A stretch of DNA of 64,000 nt, taken from Entonaema liquescens (Eukaryota; Ascomycota; Sordariomycetes; Xylariales; Xylariaceae). Each line of letters opens with the position of its first letter. Within the stretch, counting starts at the first letter, position 1. Of the stretch, positions 1 to 12,680 are shown piece after piece. The notes under the pieces were generated by a model. That model did not search any database. It was not told the DNA's origin and worked only from the letters and a program-made list of their open reading frames with translations. The position numbers and the translations under genes are program-made. The stretch is taken from NCBI GenBank assembly GCA_902805475.1, contig CADCSX010000009.1:248001-312000 (forward strand), written 5' to 3'.

Positions 1-346
1 ATAATACACATCATTATAGTGCCTAGTAGAGTAAAGTCTAACTAGTTCGGATCCCATTTCTATGTTGAAGACGGCTTAGCGGGGGTCGTTTCAGGTAAGA
101 GTTGAGCGAAGCGATGGCTGGTAATGTAGTAAGATAGTGGGTTGAAAGAGCTACGCGGCTTTTCCTTACCCGCTCGTCGCATAATGCTGGTGTTTTCAGT
201 AGCCAAAGGGAGATAATTAATATGCGGAAGTAGGTACTTTAAAAGAAGCATATATATGAGGTATAGTTGCCTGTTATATAAACTTTAGGTATATAGAAAA
301 GAATACTATATTATATTATTATATACCTATCGATGAAGAGTGCACG

Positions 347-373
347 TAGGTAGGTTAGGTTAGGTTAGGTTAG
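347..373. repeat. Short TTAGG/TAGGT tandem run
   Basis: About five head-to-tail copies of a 5-bp unit (TAGGT, equivalently TTAGG). It resembles a telomere-type repeat but is much too short and is not TTAGGG, so I treat it as a microsatellite. Confidence 0.7.
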
Positions 374-2770
374 ATAGTTTATTCGTTGTATGTCAGGTAT
401 TAGTGATCATGAAAATTGGGCTAACAGTGGCATTCTTACTTATCTCTAGCATGTACCTACATATGAAGCACGTTTACGGCTGTCATCAGCTACCTACTTA
501 GGTAGGTATGCTAATGATCTACTTATTAGAACCTAGTACCCTGCAACATCGCTGTGGCGCGTAGTGTAGCGTCATTGATGGCGACAGCCTACCGAGGAAG
601 ACGTTACCGGGAACGGCCGGAGCGTTGACCAGGACGGGACGAACAGTTGAGATGGGACGAGTGCCGGGACTTGATTGGAAGTCTACTAGGGTTCAATATT
701 ATGCCAGGCTGTTGGTAACAAGCTGTTACGCGGTTTGTAGAAGAATCTCGTGGGGAAGGTCCCTTGAATCTGAGGTCGAGACGAAAGGACAAGGGGGGGT
801 GGTAAGTTGCCGTCTGACTTGGCATTCCTAGATCCAGGTAAAATATTCGCAGGATGCGTCGCGGCGGTAGCGGTCTTGATTTAAGCTAGCATATCAGAAG
901 TTGGTGCTACTATGCGGCTTATACTATAACTCATCGCGAACCATGGTCGGGCGATCCGTGGAGTCTAATGTAGGTACGGCAACGGAGTAAGTGTGTATGA
1001 TCCCGTCTCAGCTTATGTGTGGTAAGTTCAAAATAATACAATGTAGATACTAGCCTTACATGACCACGGTCTCTTCAACTTTGGCTAGCATCTCATCATC
1101 TCACCATCTCGCCATCTTACCTTAAACTAACCCCCCAACCCCAGATCGTGGATATCAATCTAAAAAGCGGATGAGGATCTGGAATGAACCGCGAGTTTTG
1201 ATCATCTGGATGTCAGTTTCCGAAGTTACCAAGAGACACGCAAAGTCAGCTACAGGTTTTCGACGAGAGCACCCGTCTCTCAAACCGGCAAGTCTAAAAG
1301 ATGTGGTAGACAGGGATGATGACAAGAGTAACCTATCATGTTTCTTTTTTTTGTTGGGCTGATATTGATTGATTGCATACCATTGCAACAATGCGCGAGT
1401 CCATACAATTTCCTGTACGTTCATTGTATGTCTCAGTTCGAATATTAATACGGCATATGACGGTATATAACGCACAATGGATTACATGTGTAAGTAAATA
1501 GGTTATACCCATCAAACCTCCGGTCGAGAAGTGAAGGCCGATCCCCCACCTCAAGCCACTTGATACATGTACTGACCTGTCATGCATGCCACATACTGGC
1601 GGTGTGTACGCACAGAGAAGATTTTTGCATCGTCTCGGCTTCAAAGGGACCTCCAACACTGGATTCAACATCATGGGCCCATTACTACCCTCAGGGAAAG
1701 TAACCTCATCATTACCATCACCATCATCCCTTCAACCCGGTGACGAGCTAACCGGTCCGCCAATAATATACACTAACAAGCGAACCAGCTCTCGAGTCTG
1801 AATCACTCTTGCAGTCTAACTGCCATCCACACCGATCCGGAATACACCCCACTGGTAGGCTCTCATCTGCAATGCTCCGACAAAACCCTGGATATGCATG
1901 CACGCCAGTGGCCATAGTGCATGAGCTAGACGAACAGCATAAGCGAGACAAGTGTTTAAAGCCCTATCGAATGCCTTATTATGTTACTACGTCGGTGGGT
2001 GTGGTGTGTTTCATCGCGCAATGTTGGTCAAGTGGCTCCCGAGTAAGTATGTGTACGACGAGAGGAACGGTTTATGATTGTATAGCTATTATTATATCTC
2101 TCGCAGTATATCGCATCATCCTTCAATAGTGTCCTCATCATCGATCAGTATCACCATCGCTGCAATGATCATCTGTGAGCGCATGAGCAACGAATCATCT
2201 TACACTGTCAGGTATAATGCGTTGAGGAATTTCTCCTCTGGAGCTCCCAGGCTCCGGCCTGATCTCCGTCTTCCCGACGAGATCAGTGTGACCATGATGG
2301 GCCACGATGGACTAGCGGTACATCCATCCATACGCAGATACTTACATGCTTAGCGCAGCGGTACCATACATACCATACCATACATGTATGCGGTCCTATG
2401 TACTATGCTATGTACTATGCAGGGTCAACGTGACAAGTTTAGGATGCCCGATGCTGCTTTGACAGCTGGCCTCACATGTTACGGCCACCCGAAGGGCTAC
2501 GCGCGATGCAGCTCTAGAGGTATGTACAGGTATGCATTGCGCAGGTCAATGCCTTGGCGGCCACGAACCGCAGAGCTAAAGTACAAGCGTGCTTCTTCTT
2601 ACCGGGTAGTCCTGGATAAGTCATGGCTACGTAGGTTAGCTTTGCCGCTATCCACGCTGCCAGGGCATCAATGCCGGTTCGCGTCGCGCCAAATCTTTAG
2701 GTAACCCAGGATCTCTGGGTTTGAGGGTTGCTTGCCGAAGCCTATCTCGACTCCCCCAAGGGAAAAAGAA

Positions 2771-2806
2771 GTACGGAAAGTACGGAAAGTATAGAAAGTA
2801 CAGAAA
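2771..2806. repeat. 9-bp tandem repeat, four copies
   Basis: Four consecutive 9-bp units: GTACGGAAA twice, then GTATAGAAA and GTACAGAAA. This is a minisatellite-like run in non-coding sequence. Confidence 0.8.
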
Positions 2807-4342
2807 GCAAGGATAACGCATCTCCTTCTCCTCTCGCCCAATCCCTTCTCGTTGTACGAAGCTCCCGTGGCGCTCTTACGTACATGGCTAAAAAGGCCGA
2901 CCAAGATCTGGGCGAACGTCAGACGCCTGCTTGCCCTTCCAGTTGTTTCTCTTGGTTCATTCCGATGTAATCCTGTTCACCCTGGCCAAGACCATTTCCT
3001 AATGCAGATATTTATATTACTTCTTAATCAATCAGCATCGCATTATTCTAAAATGGCATGTAGGATGTGGGAGACGCCTCTCTCTCTCTAACATCGCCAA
3101 CTGGACTTTGGGCCCTGGTATTCTCAGGTTTTCTCACGTGCTCCAGTTTCATCGAGTACGGCACATCGAATGTATTGTACCACTGCATGATTCTATAACT
3201 AGCAGCTCTGTCTTATCTCGTATGCATAGTCCGACAACCTGTAATACTTCAAGCCTTAGTTGTATCTTATATACCTGCCTTCCCTTCCTCCCACAAACAC
3301 CGGGGTAGATAAAAAGGAGCGAAGGATAAAGCATAGCTTCAAGTGCTAGCGAATCGGCGCCAGCAAGCTTGCATTAGTCTAGTTTTGTTCTTATTCCTCC
3401 TACTCTTTCTAGAACAATGATGAAAGGAGTATAGTTACGGAGACTCCATTTGGCGCCATTTGGCATGCCAATTACCTACTACACATTACCACATATTACA
3501 TCTACGTGACTACGCGTACTTCTCTACCTAGTTGAGCTGTAAGCTTAACCCGCCGTTATTAGGTCGAATGAAAAAATGATGAGCTAGGGCTTAAGGATTC
3601 AGGAACCCGAAGATTACTTCGCCACACGAACGCTACCCCTTTATTATTAGTCTAGGTAGAACCCTGAACCATGTCTAAATCTCTTGGGGGCCTTTGCAGC
3701 ACGACATCCGACCAACCTAAAGTTCTTTTTGACGTGCTACAGCAGCTGTCAGCATTTTAAGGTAAGGTAAGGAAGAGATGGATGCCGCGCGTGGTCAACC
3801 TGGAGGTAGTGAAGGCCGGATCGTCCTACCCATTTTAGCGCTTGATGGCTTCTCTTCCATGCGCATTCTCGACATGGGCCGTAGAAGCTTCTGAAACATG
3901 ACCGGTCCAGGCCCGGCTAGAGATTCCGTCCGATCTTGGAATAAGTAAACGGGATAGCCTGGGTCCAGTTAGCGATAGACCCGTAGCTAACCAGCAAACC
4001 AGCTTGACCAGGCTGTTTTTAACCTCCTCGCATTTTCTTTATGGGTTTGGGGCGCGGCATTCTTTTGCGGTTCGGGTGCTAAGCTGATTCGGCGAATTCA
4101 GATCTTCTATGTATGACCACACGAATGTAACGGGACAGCGACCTAACGCAGTACACTACTGAAATATTGCCCACACCTAATCAACCAAATGTGGGAGCAT
4201 GTCACGTTCGGCAGGGCACCGGCCATCTTATGATTACGAGAGAGGAGAAGGACGAAAGGAAAGAGAAGAGAAGAGAAGAAAACAATACTAATAAAAAAAT
4301 TAATGATAATAAAAATTAAAATAAAATAAGACGAAAAAGAAT

Positions 4343-4389
4343 GTACTAAACCACCTATGTTAATTTAACATGAGTGGTCTTTTTAGTAC
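4343..4389. repeat. Imperfect inverted repeat (hairpin)
   Basis: Outer arms GTACTAAA (4343-4350) and TTTAGTAC (4382-4389) are followed inward by CCAC/GTGG. They enclose a perfect palindrome, ATGTTAA-T-TTAACAT (4357-4371). The right arm carries a few extra bases, so the fold has a bulge. The 12-mer TCTTTTTAGTAC at its right end recurs directly at 4481-4492. It could be the remnant of a small foldback element, but no target-site duplication was established. Confidence 0.55.
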
Positions 4390-4440
4390 CGACCACTCAG
4401 TAGTCACCATTTCAAAGAACATACCATACCTAGATCATAG

Positions 4441-4478
4441 ACCCATGGCCCATGGCCCATGGACCGTGGACCATGGCA
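4441..4478. repeat. CCATGG-rich degenerate tandem repeat
   Basis: Four to five degenerate copies of a CCATGGC / CCATGGA unit in direct succession. No coding or regulatory role is visible. Confidence 0.7.
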
Positions 4479-7400
4479 GATCTTTTTAGTACATGGGGTT
4501 CCGGAAAACGTACCTATACTTGGACAACGTTAATTACTGGGTGGCATCGGCCCTCCTCGAAGCTACTTTAAAAGAGGGACGATGCAATTGATGTACCGTA
4601 CTTGGCACTGCCCGCGGATTACACATTTTGATGGGTAGTGGAGCATTTTTGTCTTCACCGTTCACGTCCCTCCACTTCGCATGCGAGGGGGGGCGTAGTT
4701 CTTTCGCGCATATCTGCACTTACTGTTCGACTCTAGAAGGGGTTTTTCTCTTTTTGTACCTTTGTCGCCTACCAGGTGTCTTATAGTCTCTATCATGTAT
4801 GATCATGTATGTTAGGTTAGGTAGTCTCATCAACTCGCCTATGCCATTCGTTAGTAACTGGTTACTAACTACACTTGTTATGCTCCTATGTCGTAGTCTC
4901 TCTCTGTTCCTCTCTTCCTCTCTACTGTACTCTATGTATTTTGGAGGAATCATTCTCAACATGCATAACAAGGCCATACAGCCCGTACAGCCCGTACAGG
5001 CCGGGGTTCGGCTTGGGTGGACTGCACACTGTGCAAGCTTCTTCTCGCCGGTTCAAAAGAAAATCTAAAGAGTCCGCATACCAACCAGGCTCCATTGTAT
5101 TCCGAAAAGAGCTCATTTGAATCCCTACATCTTATCCGCTTTCTCCTTGCTAGCACCTACAGGTATATTAGTAGTATACGAGCATTAGTGCTCCCTGAAG
5201 TCTTAAGGGCACTTAGATTCGAATCTACATATATCACGTTATGCTAGACCATATTATATACGCACGTGGGGATGAGGAAGCGCGTAGGCGCGTTGGGGTT
5301 CCGCGTTCGAGAGGTCTGGTGCGGGAGTGCAAGCATCAATCCCTCACCTGTCCACTGCAGAGCACGGACAGATGAACAGGCGGCCCATGTATAATACATA
5401 TGTACAATATAATACATACATCTCTGGATGGATACAAAAGCTTGAAGGGTCGCTCCCCTGTCGCTCTCTGCTATTTCGTCGTTGACAACGTTGACAGCGC
5501 CCCCCCATGCAGGCTGATGTACCTCGCTCCTCCTGCAGCTAACCCCCTGTCGTATAAAAAGTATGTGTACTTTTTTATAATCGAGCATGGTTTCGTCAGC
5601 ATAGGCCAGCTCTTTCGGTATGAGGTGTATGAGGTACCAGCAGCCAAGGCGGAGCCTAGGAGGTAGTCATTATACCAATCATGAACTCACAGTACAACGT
5701 GGTCGAGCTTCGTGTACATCCATCAAGGGTATCTATCTCCTTAAGGTCTACCCTCGAGGGTCGAGTACTTACCGGTTGATCCCCTAGACCTTTGGGGCCC
5801 ACCATCGTCATTCCCCCGTACAATCACAGTGCTTAATGTTGGCATTTTTCTCTGGACCTTTCTGCAGTTATTGGCTAGATCATACCACTGTCGTTTGCTT
5901 TGAATGCCTACTGTGCCATCTGTACATCCTTGAGCCGTACATATTGTCTAGCCTATGCCTTTTCGTTGGTAGTATGATATACCATACATAGTTTATTCTT
6001 CTCCACATTGTAAATCCACCCAAATACATGACAAGCTCCAGAATCGCCTTCTGAACAGTCACCACGAGGACGTCGTGTTGTCTTCATTATCGGTTCCTTA
6101 CTGGCCATATCGACGACCTTTTGGAAAACCTGGCTACGGTAACGACTGTCTATATCTCCCTTTGCACGACCACCCTATCGACATTGCTGGAAGATCCCGG
6201 AAAGCGGAAAGACCCCCACGAAGCTATCGCCCACCTTGTCGAATCATCTGTCTTTTCTACTTCGTCTGCTTAGGTTAGAACTTTTCTCAGGATTTGTAAA
6301 GCCTCGAAATTGCATCACCATACCTACGAGCAACCTCAATTCGTTCTAAACTAACTTGGACGAGCGTCTCATCGACAAGAGGAACCTTAGGCTACTGCGG
6401 ACTTGTCCTTCTCTAAGATTAGTTCGAACAACGGTAGTATTCTAAGCTTGTGAGCTCCCAAGTTCATACACCAAGGTCCCCGTTTACATTCCTACCACAA
6501 GGACAGAACAGTCCGGGCCGACCGACTTGAAATAGTGACATCTTGACTGTGTCATCTTGAAAGCGCACATCTATAACCTTTGGCAGCGCTTAGTCTTCGC
6601 TTGTGGATTGAACCAGCCAGAGGTTTTATTGCTGCGCGAATGCGAAGTCGCGAGACCTTAGAGACTAATCCCCCGCCAGACATTATCATTATCAAAGCAA
6701 TTCTTAAGGGATATCAGGCCATCCGGCGCGAATCTTCTAGGCCGAACGGAGAATCATAAAAACGATAGAAGGCCCTGGTTGTATCTCTCGTTCACTTGTT
6801 CTACGGTACGCTCCTGGTTATTCACTTTTTACTCCTTGTACTAGGCCGCCGCCTCCAGTAGCTCCCTCTCGCCGATCCCGCCTGGCTTCGCCCCGCCACC
6901 TATCGAAACAAGTTGCTTGAGTATACGAACGACACGAACTAGAAATCTTACGTCCAGTTTTGATTATCAGTTACCAGTGACAACCGCAATTTCATAGTCT
7001 CGAGACAGATTTCAACAGTAGGAAATCGGGATCGAGACTACTCCCCGCGGTACCAATTACTCAGTTTATTTACATAGTCATGCGCCTGTTCACAATTATC
7101 TACGGGTAACAATACGTCATTACCGTTCATTGAAAAATTGAAGTAGGAAATTGGTATTTGAATGGCCGGAGCAGCTCTTTCTAATTAGGTTGGCTTGTGA
7201 TTAGGATCGTGTGAAAGGAAGGTTATCACAAATCAAGCTTCTACAGTAAACTGCCATTGCATAAAATTCACCTACGACTAGCGGAAGTGGTGCTTGGAGT
7301 TTGTTGAACCTGCAGCCAAAGAGAGATTTACGGAGACAGGGAGCTCTGAAAGAGAGGGGTTAACGCTCACATCAGAAGAGGATAATAGCTGCATTTCGCA

Positions 7401-8056
7401 CAGACTTTATTATCAGGCACCATCTTCCCGTACAACCCGTGCCTGGGATCACAACCATCGGCCTGTTTCGTACTAATTACGTTCTGCATGGAAGAGTGGT
7501 TTAGTGGGCTTTTCGTGGACTCGGTATACCAATCATACGTCGCCGTCTCGTGAGCAGGAAGATCGCCATCCGGAGTGTTTTCCAAGAAGTGGACAGTACG
7601 GGAATATTGGGTTTGGATACCTACCTTGAGTATCTACATTGGCACAACAAGACTTGGATTTATAGGTGGACGAGGGTATACAATACCTAGAGGTTAGTTT
7701 CTCCCTCCCCATCTTTCACGTTTCTATGAACTATTCATCTCTAGACCATCAGAGACGAATGTCTTTGGTGCAGTTCGATCTACGGACTTTCTCTACTGAG
7801 TGGGCTACGAACACACTTTTGGTTTTCTGCCTCTTCCACTGTTTTTATTTTGTTGGTTCCATGTGCTTACAATAGATCAGAGGTCAAAATTTGCCTTGTT
7901 CTCGATTTAACTTGGAGCGAGCCAATCCACACCTGGCTAAAGTGCTTCACGACTTGCACATGAGGTATTATACGGGGACCCTCGTACGTTTCTGCCTAGC
8001 TTCTAGGCCACCAAGGCCGGAAAAATCGAATACACTGCTGACTTATCCAATTAGAA

Positions 8057-9774
8057 ATGGCATTCCATACTCACCAAGGTGGCCATTGGGTCGGACATGG
8101 ACCCGGCCCTGGCTACATGCCCGCAATGAGTCCAGCAATGCCTCCTTTGTCAGGAGCTCAAGTTCATCACCAACCACACCCACAACCGAGTGGCCCTCAA
8201 CCTCAAAGGTAGGCAGACTAGCTGCACTTAATCTTGCAAATGCTAAACGAAGCATACTAAACCTAAGCAGACCTGAAACGTATCGTTTGGAAGTCCTACA
8301 ACAACCAACCATGGCTAAAGCAGCCAATGGCAAAGACAAAGGTATTATCTGCATTCGTAGCTTGTTTGACTAAATGCTGACTTGAGTAGACCGTAAACCC
8401 GTCGACCCGCCTCCTATTCTCCAGCTGCACGTTCCGAGCGATGAGGACCCCGACGGCGTGTATCGGCAAAGTGAGCATATGATTTACGCCAAAATGTGCA
8501 AATAGCTAACAATTTCAGGTCCTTATCTAATAGCTGTTGCGTATCTCGAGTATGCCCATCCTCCAGGCCCGAATGGTCAAGCTACACCGCCAGCAAATAT
8601 GATGGCGGGAACGACAGTTTCATCCTTGCATCGGCTGAAGGATCCCACTAACAAAGAGGGCGCGTTCTTCGTGTTTGGCGATCTGACAATTAAGAGTGAA
8701 GGAGAATACGTTATTCGCTTTGATTTGCTACAGATGACGATGGACAATCTGGACGACGGCGAGTTCTGGATAACAATATGTTCAGTGACGAGCGATCCGT
8801 TCAAAGTCCACGCTGGCAGGGCATTCCCAGGCATGGCAGAGTCGACGTTTCTTACACGATCTTTCAGTGACCAAGGAGTCAGGCTTCGACTACGGAAGGA
8901 TTCAAGGCAAATTGCGAACAAGAAGAAAAACCTACGTATGACAGATCAGATGGACAAGCAAACAGCACACAGGCAGGGAAGCGCTTCGCAAAATGGCGGT
9001 ATGCCGCAAATCGACGACAGGTCTTATCACGACTACGGAGACGAACCCGTAGCAAAAAGACATCGGTCGGATTACGGTGCGATGAATCCTGGTACTCCCA
9101 CTCAGGAGGGAGGCCCAGATCTTCGTTGGAACACTACATACGGCCCTCCTGCTGGTTATGCGGCTTTAGGATCCGTGACTACGGGGCCGCCAACATCAGC
9201 AGCCACAGTTTCGATGCCTCCGCCAACTGGTCGCATTGATACCCATTTCTCCCCTCTCGCCCAAGGGCCTCACGGGTTTGAACGACAGTCACCGATAAAC
9301 CATTCGCCGATCCAGTTCGGAAATGGTAGTGGTCAGAATTCGTCTCATCCGTTCATATTTACGGCGGGTTCCAATAATGGAAATAATCCACCGTTAAATC
9401 TAGCTCCTATTCCGCCTCATCCCCAATCTGCACTGGCTTCCCCGATACATAGCGTCTCTCCTAGGTCACACGGTCCCCTAAATGGTGCGCCACCGTCAGG
9501 AACCGCGTCACCGGTAGGCCCTAACATGTATACTACGGCACCCCCAACTTCGAACGCACATTCGGCTCACCAGTCTCCTTACGCTAATCAAGGACCTTAT
9601 CAAAGCATACAAAATGCTTACGATCACGGTAGTCTCCGAGAACACGGTTTGGGAACACCGTTGACGGCAACGATGCCATCCGAAAGTCTGAACGGATCAT
9701 ATCCTATTGGAGGCGGCGATACATTCGACCACCACCTCACTCATATGGTTAACAAGACGCAACAAGACCACTAG
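8057..9774 (+). CDS. vosA: Velvet-domain developmental regulator, VosA type
   Basis: Predicted nuclear velvet factor. The family dimerises (VosA-VelB) and binds DNA to control spore maturation, trehalose content and conidiation. Exons are 8057-8208, 8271-8341, 8390-8470 and 8519-9774, with introns of 62, 48 and 48 bp, giving 519 aa. The start has strong context (GAAATGG). The velvet domain spans about residues 52-230: it opens with YRLEVLQQP, then RKPVDPPPILQL, SSLHRLKD, GAFFVFGDLTIKSEG, FPGMAESTFLTRSFSDQG and RLRLRKDSR. The SSLHRLKD...FFVFGDL block is what I know from VosA rather than VeA or VelB. Basic patches (KKKNLR about 236-241, AKRHRSD about 280-286) may act in nuclear import. The N-terminal 50 residues (His/Pro/Gly) and the long Pro/Ser/Asn-rich tail look disordered. 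Assignment to VosA over another velvet paralogue is by motif memory. Confidence 0.85.
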
Positions 9775-10060
9775 GGTTGGTCAAATCGCTCATATTCATA
9801 TAATTACTACCGAGGGCGTCGTCACCCTACCGATAATGGATACTACCAATATTAACAAATTCATACCCCCTTTCTGCTCGAAGATCGACGAAAACTTTGG
9901 CGGCTTAGAATAATAATTATTGCAAATTTCTCACGTTGGCACTTTATGACGGCATTTCTACAATTACGCGGCCACCCAATCGTTTTTAATTGACTTTTCA
10001 AAAAAAAATAATCGTCGGGCATCGTACGGAACATTGCATCAAAGTGGGATTTTTCCAGTT

Positions 10061-10126
10061 CACAGGCAGGCAGGCAGGCAAGGCGGCGTTGGTGTGTGTG
10101 TGTGTGAATATGTGCGTGTGTGTGCG
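10061..10126. repeat. CAGG and GT microsatellites
   Basis: A (CAGG)4-like run at 10061-10080 is followed by an imperfect GT tract at about 10089-10126. Both lie about 300 bp downstream of the vosA stop, probably in or near its 3' UTR. Confidence 0.8.
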
Positions 10127-10943
10127 TTGGATTTGGTATTATTTGATTTTACAGGGAAATTGACGCATGGCGAGGGCTTTTTTGACACACAGTCGTATTT
10201 CCACCGGTTCGCCCTCTTGAGTTTGTATTGGGAATACGGAATTTCAAAAGCACTTCTCTGAAAGATACCCAAATGGAGGCTATTCTGCGTCATTGGTTTT
10301 CCCACTCTTACCGCTTCCTGCCCCTCTAGTTCCCCTTTGTTTCTACAACTACAACTACAACTACTACTATTATTGCGGTATACGCACATCAAGGGGCTAA
10401 TGGATTCGCCCCTGGAGTTTTGATATTACGATAACCCCTGCCCATGAGCAACTCCTCAAGAATCCTCCTAATCGTTAGAAGAGTACAATAGACATGAAAA
10501 GCATCACTGCAATGCTGGGCCTGAATCTGCAATGTGACTCAACTTACTACGAGCTTGGCATAAAATACAAGAATTTTGCTTCATCGATCGCGAGTCTAAT
10601 TCCGAGTGACTGTTTCTAGTAAGAATAACTCTTCTGTAGTTTCCCTGTACGATCCAACGTGGTATGAAGTTTCTTCTACAGATTCGCCGGTGACACGGCC
10701 AGAGCGTCTCCGCTTGCCAACTCAGGAGATAGGTGTGACAGAGGTGCGTCGTGCAGCTCTTGGTGACGTGTTGTACACTCCGGGGCCGAGCATCATGGTA
10801 TAGGGTCCGGCTGCAGCCTCGTTCAGGCTTGTCAATGAGGATCTTTGCTTCTCCATTAGATCTAGAAGCCATTAGTTGAATTACTACGAGGCAGGGTTTG
10901 TTTTCTTTTCAGGGAGTCGAGATATCCTCAGAAACATTTAACC

Positions 10944-10964
10944 TAGGTAGCTAAGCTACCTAGC
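10944..10964. repeat. Perfect 10+1+10 inverted repeat
   Basis: CTAGGTAGCT, one A, then AGCTACCTAG form a perfect hairpin. It is built from the TAGGTA/TACCTA words that recur in the intergenic parts of this window. Confidence 0.8.
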
Positions 10965-12653
10965 TAACCCCCGCAAGGGGCGGAACCAGACTTTCAAACT
11001 ATTCGGAATGTACCCGCTACAGCGAGAGGCAGACGCAAGGAAAATCAGGATTCCCAGGCACGAGTACAGTGCATTACTACGGTATCTCTTCCAGTCCTCT
11101 CCTTGGATGTACCGCTATCGCAGGAATTTGTCTCGTTGTCAGGTCTGCAGCATGTCTACAATAACAGGTGTGGTAGGTATTGTAAGCATGATGAAGTGTT
11201 TAGCTATTATGTGCTGTTTAGGGAGTGACCAATTTGCCACGATTAGTCGAATATTTTACATACACTGTAACCCCTGTTGACCGCGTATTCTCTGACTGCT
11301 TACTCTTTGTAGTCGGTTCATTGCAGGCGTCATGAGAATGTACATCATATTCTTTTACTCTCATCTAACAGTCACAAGATTGCAGTCCATGTCGCTACCT
11401 GAGGATAAACCACCCAAAGTAGTTGGGACAGGTGCATTTTTGCTATCCATTTGTTGCGGAATCGGTCGACTAAACCCTACTTTTACAAGTAACACATCTA
11501 GATCACTATCATAGCTGTGTAAATGTCGTCTCTGATGCTTCTACTCATGCCAAAGCTTCTAACTACCTACCTACCTAGACAGTATTATCGTATCGGTATC
11601 ACCAAAATTGACTATACCTCGGCATTGGAAGCTTTTTTGTAGGCTATGAGCCTCCTTTTTCTAGCTTATTCTTATTGCCCTAGATCTCACCTACTTTCTT
11701 AGCTATTGTATAGGTATATATACACGTATATAATAGCACAACTAAGCCACTCGGACTACAAAAACCCCTGTCCCGGGCTGTACCCGGCAGCTCATTAGGC
11801 ATTATCATTCATTATCATTCGGCACATTTTATTATTCTCTAGGGCCCATCTTGCCAGAAAGCTTCTATCCAAGGCACTGGGGTTCGCTAGGCTTTCTGGT
11901 AATTAAGTGTATAATTTCTAAGTGCATCTAGCTTCATAAACCCGGGTTCGAAGTGACGGGTTATCCCGAATGGAATAAGCTAAGAACACTTCGAAAACGC
12001 TCAGACCCCTTCAAATGATCATCAAGTAGAGATCAGTATGTGGTAAACGACGTACGGAAATGCTCTGTCATGGATTGCCGTACTGTAGACTCCTCTAAGC
12101 AGCTTTCATCTATGTACTCCTGCTTATTATGCTTTGCGATTATACAAATTCCTCCTTATACATCAGGTAGATATTAGCACTATACATACCTAGGTAGATA
12201 GTTAGTTAATTTGCACCCATGTTTTCATAAACTCCATTTCATCCTAGCCGTAGCCAAGCCAATAGTTTAGCAGTGGTTCAACTTGGTCGCCTGTCAAGCT
12301 TTCTTGAGGCCTCAAGCATTTTCAATATCTGGACCAACCCTCTCGTATCGTTGTTGGACCTAGAACAAAACGCTGTATTGCTATCCCCACATCAGTACGA
12401 AGTCTGCTGTTGTCAATTACGATGTGCCCAAACCGTTGCATTTGGACCCACGACCATTATTGCGCGACTCGCTTCTCCAAGTTGCAGGAAATCATTGAAA
12501 CGTGGAGTTCTTCGGAGCCCATCCCCCTGCTGTCGTACCCTGCTCTTTGCCCGTCCACGCGCGACTATGACCCATGCTCACTATCCAGCCATCCCGGTCC
12601 CCTTACAGAGGTCCCTTAAGTACTCATCAGATACGTTTTGTACAATACATACA

Positions 12654-12680
12654 GATACAATACAATACAATACAATACAG
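12654..12680. repeat. ATACA pentanucleotide repeat
   Basis: About five tandem copies of ATACA in gene-free sequence. Confidence 0.8.

Larger units (their letters stand above)
1..8056. other. Gene-free left flank
   Basis: No reading frame here resembles a known protein, and none shows a convincing exon chain. Open frames are short, overlap on both strands and start without good context. The stretch holds scattered TAGGT/ACCTA motifs, small tandem repeats (listed separately), an imperfect hairpin near 4.35 kb and an A-rich purine tract around 4245-4330. The last few hundred bases are presumably the promoter and 5' leader of the velvet gene. An unrecognised non-coding transcript cannot be excluded. 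Confidence 0.55.

Noticed and set aside
347..373. Interstitial telomere
   Set aside because: Only about five copies of a 5-bp unit, not TTAGGG, and TAGGT words are common throughout the window.
7891..8373. 160-codon + frame overlapping the velvet gene start
   Set aside because: It begins at a TTG, is out of frame with velvet exon 1 and runs through intron 1; only its last part coincides with real exon 2.
11940..11965. tRNA T-arm-like GGGTTCGAA
   Set aside because: Flanking bases do not form acceptor, D or anticodon stems; other GTTCGA matches (15090, 35693) fail likewise.
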